DNA of 64,000 bases, from the NCBI GenBank assembly GCA_963728995.1, contig CAVSMD010000004.1, positions 248,001 through 312,000 on the forward strand, written 5' to 3'. Positions 57,135 through 64,000 of the stretch are shown piece by piece. How positions within the stretch are numbered: the first letter of the stretch is position 1; the number at the start of each line of letters is the position of its first letter. The stretch is from FEN-1219 sp963728995 (GTDB lineage: Bacteria > Pseudomonadota > Gammaproteobacteria > Steroidobacterales > Rariloculaceae). The position numbers and the translations under genes were made by a program. Below the pieces are notes generated by a model, which worked only from the letters and a program-made list of their open reading frames with translations, was not told the origin of the DNA and did not search any database.

Positions 57135-57350
57135 CTAAGGGTGCGCTGCGCCGTTGACGTGGGGCCGCGGTGACGCGTCGTCGGCCTGCTCGCGCTTGAT
57201 GCGCTCGAAGATCTCTTCGCGATGCACCGCGACTTCCCGCGGCGCATTCACGCCGAGTCGCACCTGATTACCCTTCACTCCTAGCACAGTGACGGTGATG
57301 TCGTTGCCGATGACCACCGTTTCCCCCACTCGCCGGGTCAAGATCAGCAT
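57135..57350 (-). CDS. csrA: CsrA carbon-storage/post-transcriptional regulator
   Basis: This is the RNA-binding dimer that controls translation and stability of many mRNAs by binding GGA motifs. The sequence MLILTRRVGETVVIGNDITV, then LGVKGNQVRLGVNAPREVAVHREEIFERI, is textbook, including the RNA-contacting LILTRR and the VHREEI strand. There are 71 residues, with a C-terminal extension (KREQADDASPRPHVNGAAHP) a little longer than the 61-residue E. coli protein. AAGGAG lies 8 bases before the ATG. It lies between alaS and tRNA-Ser, in the standard gammaproteobacterial order. The 286-bp gap upstream holds a large hairpin at 57436-57469. Confidence 0.95.
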   Translation of the reverse strand: MLILTRRVGETVVIGNDITVTVLGVKGNQVRLGVNAPREVAVHREEIFERIKREQADDASPRPHVNGAAHP

Positions 57351-57435
57351 AGCCAACTCCTTCTCGGCCTGCTCGCCGCCCCGGCGCTGCACTTATCCAG
57401 TGCCGCTATTCTTATTCGGGCTCGGCGCTTACCCA

Positions 57436-57469
57436 TGCTCGTGGTCGCACGCACGTGCGATCTCGAGCA
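57436..57469. other. Strong 15-bp hairpin in the alaS-csrA intergenic region
   Basis: The arms TGCTCG and CGAGCA, plus inner arms TCGCAC and GTGCGA, form one stem around the loop GCAC. Between the two helices a G-C and a G-U pair are possible with one T-T mismatch, so the stem is 15 long with a single internal mismatch. It lies 86-119 bp upstream of the csrA start and 168 bp after the alaS stop. No T-run flanks it on either strand, so it is not a typical terminator. It may be a leader structure of the csrA message or an RNA-processing site. Confidence 0.6.
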
Positions 57470-57636
57470 CATGTGGCTAGGACGGCCTGTTCTTGCTGTT
57501 TCTGGCCGACCCCCCGGCTCACGGTTGCCCCTAGAGACGACCGAGAGCTAGAGCCATGGTAATCGAAAATATTGGCGACGTTACCAGTTTTGGTGCGATC
57601 TCTCGAAAATTAGACAGAATCCAGATTCCGGATCGC

Positions 57637-60240
57637 TCAGGCTGCCGGAATCAGCTGCGGCACGAGGGCGAGCGCCTCGTCGATTTTGCCGGGATCCGTG
57701 CCACCGGCCTGCGCGAAGTCGGCGCGGCCGCCGCCGCGACCGCCGCAAAGCTCGGCGATGGGCCGGATCAGCTCGCCTGCTTTCAAGCGGCCGGCGAGGT
57801 CCTTCGTCACGCCGGCGACGAACACGACCCGGTCGCCCTCGACCGCGCCGAGCACGACGACGCCGGAGCCGAGCTTGTCCTTGAGCTGGTCAGCGGTGTC
57901 GCGTAGCGCTTTGGCGTCCGCGCCGTCGATTCTGGCCGCCAGCACCTTGATGCCATGCACGACCTGCGTCTCCTGCAAGATATCGCGCGCGCCGCCGGTC
58001 GCGAGCTTGCGGCGCAAGGTCTGCAGCTCACGCTCGAGCGCGCGCGTGCGCTCGACGAGCTGCGCCACCTTCGCGGGGACATCGTCCCGGCCGGCTTTCA
58101 CGAGCCCGGCCACGTCGCGCAGGGTGGACTCGTTCGCGTTCACGAATTCGAGCGCGCCCTGACCGGTCACGGCTTCGATTCGACGCACGCCCGCGGCGAC
58201 ACCGCTCTCCGACAGGATCTTGAAGAGGCCGATGTCGCCCGCTCGACGAACGTGCGTGCCGCCGCACAGCTCCGTGGAGAAGTCGCCGAGCTTCAAGACG
58301 CGCACGCGCTCGCCGTACTTGTCGCCGAAGAACGCCAGCGCGCCGGCCGCGATGGCCTCGTCGTAAGGCAACACGCGAATGTCGGCGTCGGCGTTGCGCC
58401 GAACCTGCTCGTTTACCAGCGTTTCGATCTGCCGTAGCTGCTCCGGGGCGACCGGCTCGTAGTGGGAAAAGTCGAAGCGCAAACGGTCCGGCGCCACGAG
58501 CGAGCCCTTCTGCTGCACGTGCGGGCCGAGCGCCTTGCGCAAGGCCGCGTGGAGCAAGTGCGTGGCGGAATGATTCAACACGATCGCCGCGCGGCGCTCC
58601 GCATCGACCCGTGCGCCCACGCGATCGCCGACCGTGAACCGTCCGGCGACGACCTCGCCGATATGGCCGAACGCCGCGCCGAGCTTCTGGGTATCGCCCA
58701 CCGCAAATCGTGCGGTGCCCGCAGCGAGCTCGCCGGTGTCCCCGACCTGACCGCCGCTCTCGGCATAGAACGGCGTCCGCTCGAGCACCACCGTGCCCTT
58801 ATCGCCTTGCTCGAGCGCTTCGACGGGTTCGCCCTCTTTATCCAGCAGCGCGATGACCGGTACCTCGCTCGCGCCCAGCGTGTCGTAGCCGAGGAACTCC
58901 GTGGGCGCCTCGAACGACGGCCCGCCCGCAGTGGCCGTGAACCGGCTCGCCTTGCGGCCGCGCTCGCGCTGGGCGTCCATCGATCGCTCGAAGCCGACGC
59001 GATCGATCGTGAAGCCGCGCTCGCGAGCGACGTCGGCCGTCAGATCCTCCGGGAACCCATAGGTGTCGTACAGCTTGAACACCGTATCGCCCGCGATCAC
59101 GCCGCCGGCCGGCAAACGGCCGATGGCGTCCTCCAGCAGCCGCATGCCGACGCTCAGGGTTTCGGCAAACCGTTCCTCTTCCTGGCGCAGCACGCGCTCG
59201 ACATGGCCACGACGTGCCCCGAGCTCCGGATACGCCTGGCCCATCTGCGCTTCGAGGCTCTTCACGAGCTTGTAGAAGAACGGCTCCTCGACGCCGAGCT
59301 TGTAGCCGTGACGGATCGCGCGCCGGACGATGCGTCGCAGCACGTAACCGCGCCCCTCGTTGCCGGGCACGACGCCGTCCGCGATCAGGAACGAGCAGGC
59401 ACGGATGTGATCGGCAATGACCCGCAGCGACTTGTTGCCGAGATCGCCGGTCTTCGTCATGGCCGCGGCGGCCTCGATGAGGTGCACGAACAGATCGATC
59501 TCGTAGTTCGAGTGCACGCCCTGCATGACGGCCGCGAGCCGCTCGAGCCCCATGCCGGTGTCGACCGAGGGCTTCGGCAGCCGCGTAAGCTCGCCGCGCT
59601 CGTCGCGCTCGAATTGCATGAACACGAGGTTCCAGATCTCGATGTAGCGGTCGCCCCCGCTCGTAGGCGTGCCCGGCGGACCGCCCTCGACGCCTGCGCC
59701 ATGATCGAAAAAGATCTCGCTGCATGGGCCGCACGGCCCCGTGTCGCCCATGGCCCAGAAGTTGTCCGCCACGCCGAGCCGCGCGAATCGGCTTCGCGGT
59801 ATGCCGATGTCCTTCAGCCAGATGTCGGCGGCCTCGTCGTCGTCCTCGAACACGGTGCACCAGAGCCGCTCCGGCGGAAGCTTCAGCACGCCGGTGATGA
59901 GCTCCCACGCGAAATGGATCGCCTCGCGCTTGAAGTAGTCGCCGAAGCTGAAGTTACCGAGCATCTCGAAGAACGTGTGATGCCGCGCGGTGTAGCCGAC
60001 GTTCTCGAGATCGTTGTGCTTGCCGCCCGCGCGCACGCAGCGCTGCGCCGTCGCGGCCCGCGGAATCGCCCGCGTCTCTCGGCCGAGGAACACGTCCTTG
60101 AACTGCACCATGCCGGCGTTCGTGAACAGCAGCGTGGGGTCGTTGACGGGCACGAGCGACGAGCTCGGCACGACCTCGTGGCCGTTCTTGGCGAAGTAAT
60201 CGAGAAACGCCTGACGCAGCTGATTGCTCGTGGAAATCAT
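57637..60240 (-). CDS. alaS: Alanyl-tRNA synthetase
   Basis: This is the class-II enzyme that charges tRNA-Ala and corrects mischarged serine. There are 867 residues, near the E. coli length (876). Catalytic core: FLDYFAKNGHEVVPSSSLVPVNDPTLLFTNAGM, QRCVRAGGKHNDLENVGYTARHHTFFEMLGNFSFGDYFK and GMGLERLAAVMQGVHSNYEIDLF. The editing domain has HSATHLLHAALRKALG, with two zinc-binding His, and ELCGGTHVRRAGDIGLFKI, with Cys and His. A C-terminal oligomerisation region contains a coiled coil (VAQLVERTRALERELQTLRRKL) and the glycine-rich CGGRGGGRADFAQAGG. The Met at 60240 starts the normal N-terminus. The upstream Met at 60261 adds seven extra residues. Confidence 0.97.
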   Translation of the reverse strand: MISTSNQLRQAFLDYFAKNGHEVVPSSSLVPVNDPTLLFTNAGMVQFKDVFLGRETRAIPRAATAQRCVRAGGKHNDLENVGYTARHHTFFEMLGNFSFGDYFKREAIHFAWELITGVLKLPPERLWCTVFEDDDEAADIWLKDIGIPRSRFARLGVADNFWAMGDTGPCGPCSEIFFDHGAGVEGGPPGTPTSGGDRYIEIWNLVFMQFERDERGELTRLPKPSVDTGMGLERLAAVMQGVHSNYEIDLFVHLIEAAAAMTKTGDLGNKSLRVIADHIRACSFLIADGVVPGNEGRGYVLRRIVRRAIRHGYKLGVEEPFFYKLVKSLEAQMGQAYPELGARRGHVERVLRQEEERFAETLSVGMRLLEDAIGRLPAGGVIAGDTVFKLYDTYGFPEDLTADVARERGFTIDRVGFERSMDAQRERGRKASRFTATAGGPSFEAPTEFLGYDTLGASEVPVIALLDKEGEPVEALEQGDKGTVVLERTPFYAESGGQVGDTGELAAGTARFAVGDTQKLGAAFGHIGEVVAGRFTVGDRVGARVDAERRAAIVLNHSATHLLHAALRKALGPHVQQKGSLVAPDRLRFDFSHYEPVAPEQLRQIETLVNEQVRRNADADIRVLPYDEAIAAGALAFFGDKYGERVRVLKLGDFSTELCGGTHVRRAGDIGLFKILSESGVAAGVRRIEAVTGQGALEFVNANESTLRDVAGLVKAGRDDVPAKVAQLVERTRALERELQTLRRKLATGGARDILQETQVVHGIKVLAARIDGADAKALRDTADQLKDKLGSGVVVLGAVEGDRVVFVAGVTKDLAGRLKAGELIRPIAELCGGRGGGRADFAQAGGTDPGKIDEALALVPQLIPAA

Positions 60241-60285
60241 CGACAACGCTCGACAATTCAATGGCTAACGGTAAGGATGAGCACG

Positions 60286-60768
60286 CTAATCGGAATCGGC
60301 GGCAAGTTCCAGTACGGCGCGCACCTGGTCCGGCGTAAAGCCCCGATATTGCAGAAATCGGGCCTGGCGGGCGCGCTCGCGATAGTCGCGCGGCGGCGCG
60401 GCGCCGAATCGCTTGCGGTGCACGGCCCTGACCTGGGCCAGCCAGTCGATGTCGGCGCCGCGCAGGAGCTGATCGGCCAGCTCTTCCGTCACTCCACGGT
60501 GCGCGAGCTCGGCGCGGATCCGCACCGGCCCCTGGCCTTTCGTGAGGCGGGATCGAACGAACGCCTCGGCGAAACGGTCCGGCGCGAGCACGCGGCTACG
60601 CTCGAGCCCATCGAGCGCAGCGGCGATCATGGCGCCGGGGAATCCGCGGGCGGCCAGCTTCCGCTCGAGCTCGAGCCGGCTGTGCTCGCGGCGTGCGAGT
60701 AACTCTACGGCCGTCCGCTTGCAGGCGGCTTCGTCGACGGTCCCGGGCTCAGGCTTCGAGGGCCTCAC
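60286..60768 (-). CDS. recX: RecX regulatory protein
   Basis: This is the modulator that binds RecA filaments and inhibits their extension. The GTG start at 60768 lies inside the recA 3' end (20-bp overlap), with GAGGAGGAG just before it. It gives 160 residues, typical for RecX (about 150-165). Three-helix repeats are visible: AVELLARREHSRLELERKLAARGF, IAAALDGLERSRVLAPDRFAEAFVRSRLTKGQGPVRIRAELAHRGV, and ARQARFLQYRGFTPDQVRAVLE. The overlap with recA implies translational coupling and co-regulation in the SOS response. alaS starts 45 bp further on. Confidence 0.92.
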   Translation of the reverse strand: MRPSKPEPGTVDEAACKRTAVELLARREHSRLELERKLAARGFPGAMIAAALDGLERSRVLAPDRFAEAFVRSRLTKGQGPVRIRAELAHRGVTEELADQLLRGADIDWLAQVRAVHRKRFGAAPPRDYRERARQARFLQYRGFTPDQVRAVLELAADSD

Positions 60769-61798
60769 CCTCCTCCTCGATCGGCGCTTCGGCGGTGGCC
60801 GCCACCTTCTTCGGCAACAGGTCGGCCCGGATCCGCTTCTCGATCGCCGCGGCAACGTCCTTGTGCTCGATCAGGAAGTCGCGGGCGTTCTCCTTGCCCT
60901 GACCGATCCGCTCACCTTCGTAGCTGTACCAGGCGCCGGCCTTGTCGATGATGTTCTGCTTGACGCCGAGATCGACGATCTCGCCTTCGCGCGAGATGCC
61001 GGTGCCGTACAGGATCTCGAACTCCGCCGTTTTGAACGGTGGCGCGACCTTGTTCTTGACGACCTTGACGCGCGTTTCGCTGCCGATGACCTCGTCGCCC
61101 TTCTTGATCGAGCCGATGCGTCGAATATCGAGCCGGACCGATGCGTAGAACTTCAGCGCGTTGCCGCCCGTCGTGGTTTCCGGGTTGCCGAACATCACCC
61201 CGATCTTCATACGGATCTGGTTGATGAAGATCACGAGGCAATTCGACCGCTTGATGTTGCCGGTGAGCTTGCGCAGCGCCTGCGACATGAGCCGGGCTTG
61301 CAGGCCCATGTGCGAGTCGCCCATTTCTCCTTCGATCTCGGCCTTGGGCGTGAGCGCGGCGACCGAGTCGACGACGACGATATCGACGGCGCTCGAGCGC
61401 ACGAGCATGTCCGTGATCTCGAGGGCCTGCTCGCCCGTGTCGGGCTGGGAGATCAGCAGATCGTCGACGTTGACGCCCACCTTGGCGGCGTACGCGGGAT
61501 CGAGCGCGTGCTCCGCGTCGACGAATGCCGCCGTGCCCCCCAGCTTCTGAATCTCCGCCACGACCTGCAGCGTGAGCGTGGTCTTGCCGGACGACTCCGG
61601 CCCGTAGATCTCGACGACCCGGCCGCGCGGCAAGCCGCCGATGCCGAGCGCGACGTCGAGCCCGAGCGAGCCGGTCGAAACCGCCTCGATGTCGCGCGCG
61701 GCGATCGAGTCGCCGAGACGCATGACGGAGCCTTTGCCGAATTGCTTCTCGATTTGGCCAAGCGCTGCGGAGAGCGCCTTCTTGCGGTTGTCGTCCAT
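60749..61798 (-). CDS. recA: RecA recombinase
   Basis: This is the DNA strand-exchange ATPase and SOS co-protease. There are 349 residues. Signature parts: QIEKQFGKGSVMRLGD, Walker A GPESSGKT (66-73), Walker B IVVVDSVAALTPKAEIEGEMGD, MSQALRKLTG and VIFINQIRMKIGVMFGNPETTTGGNALKFYASVRLDIRR, with the DNA-binding loop 2. The C-terminal tail is acidic (PIEEEGEALEA), as usual. A LexA-type box lies 145 bp upstream. It is followed by recX on the same transcript. The gene is intact. Confidence 0.98.
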   Translation of the reverse strand: MDDNRKKALSAALGQIEKQFGKGSVMRLGDSIAARDIEAVSTGSLGLDVALGIGGLPRGRVVEIYGPESSGKTTLTLQVVAEIQKLGGTAAFVDAEHALDPAYAAKVGVNVDDLLISQPDTGEQALEITDMLVRSSAVDIVVVDSVAALTPKAEIEGEMGDSHMGLQARLMSQALRKLTGNIKRSNCLVIFINQIRMKIGVMFGNPETTTGGNALKFYASVRLDIRRIGSIKKGDEVIGSETRVKVVKNKVAPPFKTAEFEILYGTGISREGEIVDLGVKQNIIDKAGAWYSYEGERIGQGKENARDFLIEHKDVAAAIEKRIRADLLPKKVAATAEAPIEEEGEALEA

Positions 61799-61942
61799 TC
61801 GATCGTCCAGTCCAACAGTGGGAAGTGGGATCGCACCGAGGGCGGCGCGATGGATTGGATTATTTCACAGCTGACCGGTTGCGCCAGTGGCGAGAAACGG
61901 GCGGCTTCGCCGAGAAAATCACCAGCGCGTATTGAAACTCGA

Positions 61943-61962
61943 TACTGGGGATTTGTCCAGTA
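61943..61962 (-). promoter_or_regulatory. LexA-type SOS box upstream of recA
   Basis: An inverted repeat, TACTGG, then eight bases, then CCAGTA, fits the TACTG-N10-CAGTA pattern of the gammaproteobacterial SOS box at full symmetry. It lies 145-164 bp upstream of the recA start and just before the thpR stop. A promoter-like TGGACA starts within the box on the minus strand, so LexA binding would block the polymerase. No lexA gene is in the window. Confidence 0.75.
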
Positions 61963-61972
61963 CTTCCGAGAA

Positions 61973-62504
61973 TCACAGCGGCCAGCGCTCGAGCACCTCG
62001 TAGTGGACGTTTCGGCCGTGCGGCAGCGATTCGACGAGCGCCAGCTCATGCACCGGCCAGCGCACCGGGTCGACGGCGGCGTCGATCGACCGCGCCCGCC
62101 GCGCCAACGTGACGTGCGGCCGGTAGAGCCGCTCGTCGGGACGAAAGCCGCGATCGGCAAGACCGTCCCACAGGCGCGCCTGCAGCTCACCGAGCGCCGG
62201 CGGCGGCGCGAGCGGCGCAAGCCACAGAATGCGCGACTCGGGCCATACGCCCGACCGCGTCGAGCGTCAGCTCGAACTCGCCGACCGGGATCGGCGGCAC
62301 CCCACGCGCGAGCGCGAACCGCTCCGGCGTCAGCTCGCCCAAGAACGCGAGCGTGAGATGTAGCCGGTCCTTCGCGATCGGCCGACCGCTGCACTCCTGC
62401 ACGGCTCGCCGCGTGGCGCGCGACAGCGCCGAGCGCGTCAAATCGTCGGGCCACAGCGCGAAGAATACTCGGCGCCGCTCGCGCGCTTCGTCACCGTCGC
62501 TCAT
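61973..62504 (-). CDS. thpR: ThpR, RNA 2',3'-cyclic phosphodiesterase, one frameshift
   Basis: This is a 2H-family phosphodiesterase once called 2'-5' RNA ligase. It opens 2',3'-cyclic phosphates on RNA. The start at 62504 overlaps the end of the pncC gene by 14 bp. The first frame reads RRVFFALWPDDLTRSALSRA and IAKDRLHLTLAFLGELTPE, with the first HxT. Near 62245 the frame must shift by one base, after which it reads ESRILWLAPLAPPPALGELQARLW, DERLYRPHVTLARRAR, with the second HxT, and YEVLERWPL to TGA at 61973. Both catalytic motifs are therefore present in a product of about 177 residues after correction. As with kdpC, a sequencing error is a plausible cause. Confidence 0.88.
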
Positions 62505-62997
62505 CGCGCCACACGAGATCGACGAGTCGCTCGAGCGCGAACGCCACGCTCTGCCGACGAACCGCCTCGCGGCCACCCGTGAAGACTCGCCGCGCAGCAC
62601 CGGTCACGGCCGGCGTTGCGAACGCAAAGCACACCGTGCCGACGGGCTTGTCGGGCGTGCCCCCCTCGGGACCCGCGATGCCGCTGACGGCCACCGCAAG
62701 CTCCGAGCGAAACCGCTCGCGCGCGCCATTCGCCATCGCGCGCACGACGGCCTCGGACACGGCGCCGTGCTGCGCGAGCAGATCGGTGCCGACACCGAGC
62801 AGGTCCGTCTTCGCATCGTTCGAGTAGGCTACCATCCCGCCGTCGAACCATTCCGAGCTGCCCGGCACATCGGTCAACGTCTTCGCGATCCAACCGCCCG
62901 TGCAGGACTCCGCGGTCGACACGCGCCACCCCCGCACGAGCAGCGCGCGACCGAGCCGCAGCGCGAGCACGTCGAGCTCGTGATCGTCGACGGTCAT
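62491..62997 (-). CDS. pncC: PncC/CinA C-terminal-type nicotinamide-nucleotide amidohydrolase
   Basis: This is a deamidase that converts nicotinamide mononucleotide to nicotinate mononucleotide in NAD recycling (CinA C-terminal family). It has 168 residues. The signature RVSTAESCTGGWIAKTLTDVPGSSEWFDGGMVAYSNDAK contains the active-site Ser in ESCTGG. AVSGIAGPEGGTPDKPVGTVCFA is the second motif. The start at 62997 overlaps the glycosyltransferase stop (ATGA). The gene order pncC, (thpR), recA is common in gammaproteobacteria. Intact. Confidence 0.93.
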   Translation of the reverse strand: MTVDDHELDVLALRLGRALLVRGWRVSTAESCTGGWIAKTLTDVPGSSEWFDGGMVAYSNDAKTDLLGVGTDLLAQHGAVSEAVVRAMANGARERFRSELAVAVSGIAGPEGGTPDKPVGTVCFAFATPAVTGAARRVFTGGREAVRRQSVAFALERLVDLVWRDERR

Positions 62998-64000
62998 CGC
63001 GTGAGTCGCGCGACCGGCGCGACGCGCGCGCCGAGCACGCGCTCGTAGAGGGCGACATGCGCCGCGACGAGGCTACCGATCGAAAACCGGCGTTCGGCGC
63101 GCGCCCGCGCGGCGGCGCCGAGTCGGTGCCGCTCGGCGGGAGCGGCGAGCAATCGGTGCACGGCTGCCCGCAGGGCCGTCGCGTCCTCGATCGGCACCAG
63201 CACACCGGTCGCGCCGTCGATCACGACATCCGGCACGCCGCCGGCGGCACAGGCCACGACCGGCACGCCGGCCGCGGCGGCCTCGAGCAGCGCGAGCCCG
63301 AGCCCTTCCCGCTCGGCCGGATGCACGAGCAGATCGACGCCGGGCAAGAGCGCCGGCAGATCGTCCCGAAAGCCCGCGAGGATCACGACGTCGGCCAGAC
63401 CGCCCGCGGCGATCTGCTCGCGCAGCCGCTGCTCGAGCAGCCCGCGCCCGAAACACAGCACGCGCAACGTCGGATGCGCGCGGGCGAGCTCCGACAGGAT
63501 CGCGAAGCAGCCACGCGTGCCGCTTGCGCTCGATCAGCTGCGCGACGACCGCGACCACGAGCGCATCGCTGGGCAGAGCGAAGGCCGTCAGGAGCCGGTC
63601 GCGTGCGGTCGGGTCGGGCCGGTAGCGCAGCGTGTCCACGGCGCTCGGAATCCGCGCGACGCGCACGCCCGCAATGCCCGCAGCCGCGAGCTGCGCGACG
63701 ATCGCGTCGGACAGCGCGATCACGGCCTCGTAAGGCCGACACTTGCCGCGCACGAGCCACGCGGGCTCCGCCGAATCGACACGCCGCGTCAGGACGGCCG
63801 GCACACCGGTCAGCGCGGCCGCGAGCCCCCCGCACAGATCCGCCCCCCGGCGCGAATGCACATGCACGAGGTCGGGCCGCTCGGCCCGGAGCACCCGCAT
63901 GAGCCGCGGCAGCAAGGGTACGTCGAGGTCGCCGCGCATCGGCAACGTGATCGTGCGTGCCGTCGGGGTCGTCGCCGCCAGCGCGCTGCCGGCGGCGCAC
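62994..64000 (-). CDS. GT4-family glycosyltransferase, N-terminus off-window, one frameshift
   Basis: This is a GT-B-fold glycosyltransferase, probably of lipopolysaccharide or exopolysaccharide synthesis. The part inside the window starts in the N-terminal domain: TITLPMRGDLDVPLLPRLMRVLRAERPDLVHVHSRRGADLCGGLAA, then VPAVLTRRVDSAEP and YEAVIALSDAIVAQLAAAGI, PSAVDTLRYRPDPTARDRLL. A one-base shift near 63515, within the segment after ERKRHAW, is needed to enter the second domain: ILSELARAHPTLRVLCFGRG, DVVILAGFRDDLPALLPGVDLLVHPAEREGLGLALLEAAAAGVPVVACAAGGVPDVV, with the E-x7-E motif, and the tail ending ARVAPVARLTR. The gene continues beyond the right edge. It overlaps pncC by four bases. Confidence 0.85.

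Noticed and set aside
57595..57636. A possible terminator for alaS, from the imperfect palindrome ATCCAGATTCCGGAT.
   Set aside because: The stem has too few paired bases and no T-run follows in the alaS direction.
58462..60702. A 746-codon frame antisense to alaS and recX.
   Set aside because: It reflects alaS third-position GC bias. No recognisable domains.

Overview
The window is high-GC DNA from a proteobacterium, most likely a gammaproteobacterium. The run tRNA-Ser(GCU), csrA, alaS, recX, recA, thpR, pncC near the right end is a standard gammaproteobacterial housekeeping block, and the site ahead of recA fits the TACTG-N10-CAGTA SOS-box pattern. A UrcA-family protein, a large TonB-dependent receptor, a DUF6152 protein and aromatic-oxidation flavoproteins would suit the Steroidobacter/Nevskia side of the class. 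That placement is inference.

Layout. (1) 1-12.2 kb: an EmrAB-NodT-type drug efflux set, an ECF41/SigJ-like sigma factor with a carboxymuconolactone decarboxylase-like neighbour, a TetR and an AraC regulator, a YCII protein, a GH15 glucoamylase/trehalase, a UrcA protein and a Ca2+/H+-type P-type ATPase. Nearly every one has frameshifts or stops. (2) 12.3-24.2 kb: an intact cytochrome b561, a DUF6152 protein, and a full potassium module kdpFABCDE plus a TrkH channel, led by an extra 30-residue membrane peptide. Only kdpC carries a frameshift. (3) 24.2-32.6 kb: remnants of toxin-antitoxin genes, a PchF/PchC-like flavoprotein and cytochrome c pair, a QueC-like fragment, a Ser/Thr kinase with a beta-propeller sensor, and secreted or membrane proteins of unknown role. 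(4) 32.7-40.0 kb: an HsaA-like flavin monooxygenase with an unrecognised 589-residue partner, an AI-2E-type permease broken by one stop, a YihY protein, a GFA/CENP-V protein and a tandem AhpD-like protein.

(5) 40.15-56.9 kb may be an old genomic island. It lies between a tRNA-Ser 3'-end copy at 40156-40181 and the intact tRNA-Ser gene at 56922-57012, with a tyrosine-integrase remnant 163 bp downstream of the tRNA. It holds a TonB-dependent receptor of visibly lower GC, a yhhQ relic with an internal inversion, a MacAB-TolC-like efflux operon transcribed away from an OmpR/EnvZ-like pair, orphan coding fragments, an M16 zinc protease and a ZIP metal transporter. (6) 57.1-64.0 kb: csrA, alaS, recX, recA, thpR, pncC and a GT4 glycosyltransferase cut by the window edge.

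How the parts work together. The Kdp ATPase, its KdpDE sensor pair and TrkH form one potassium-uptake unit. The two-component pair at 49.6-51.7 kb probably controls the adjacent efflux operon. RecA, with its SOS box, and RecX form a DNA-damage response unit. Single-base frameshifts also occur in kdpC, thpR and the glycosyltransferase, so some breaks elsewhere may be sequencing errors rather than true decay.
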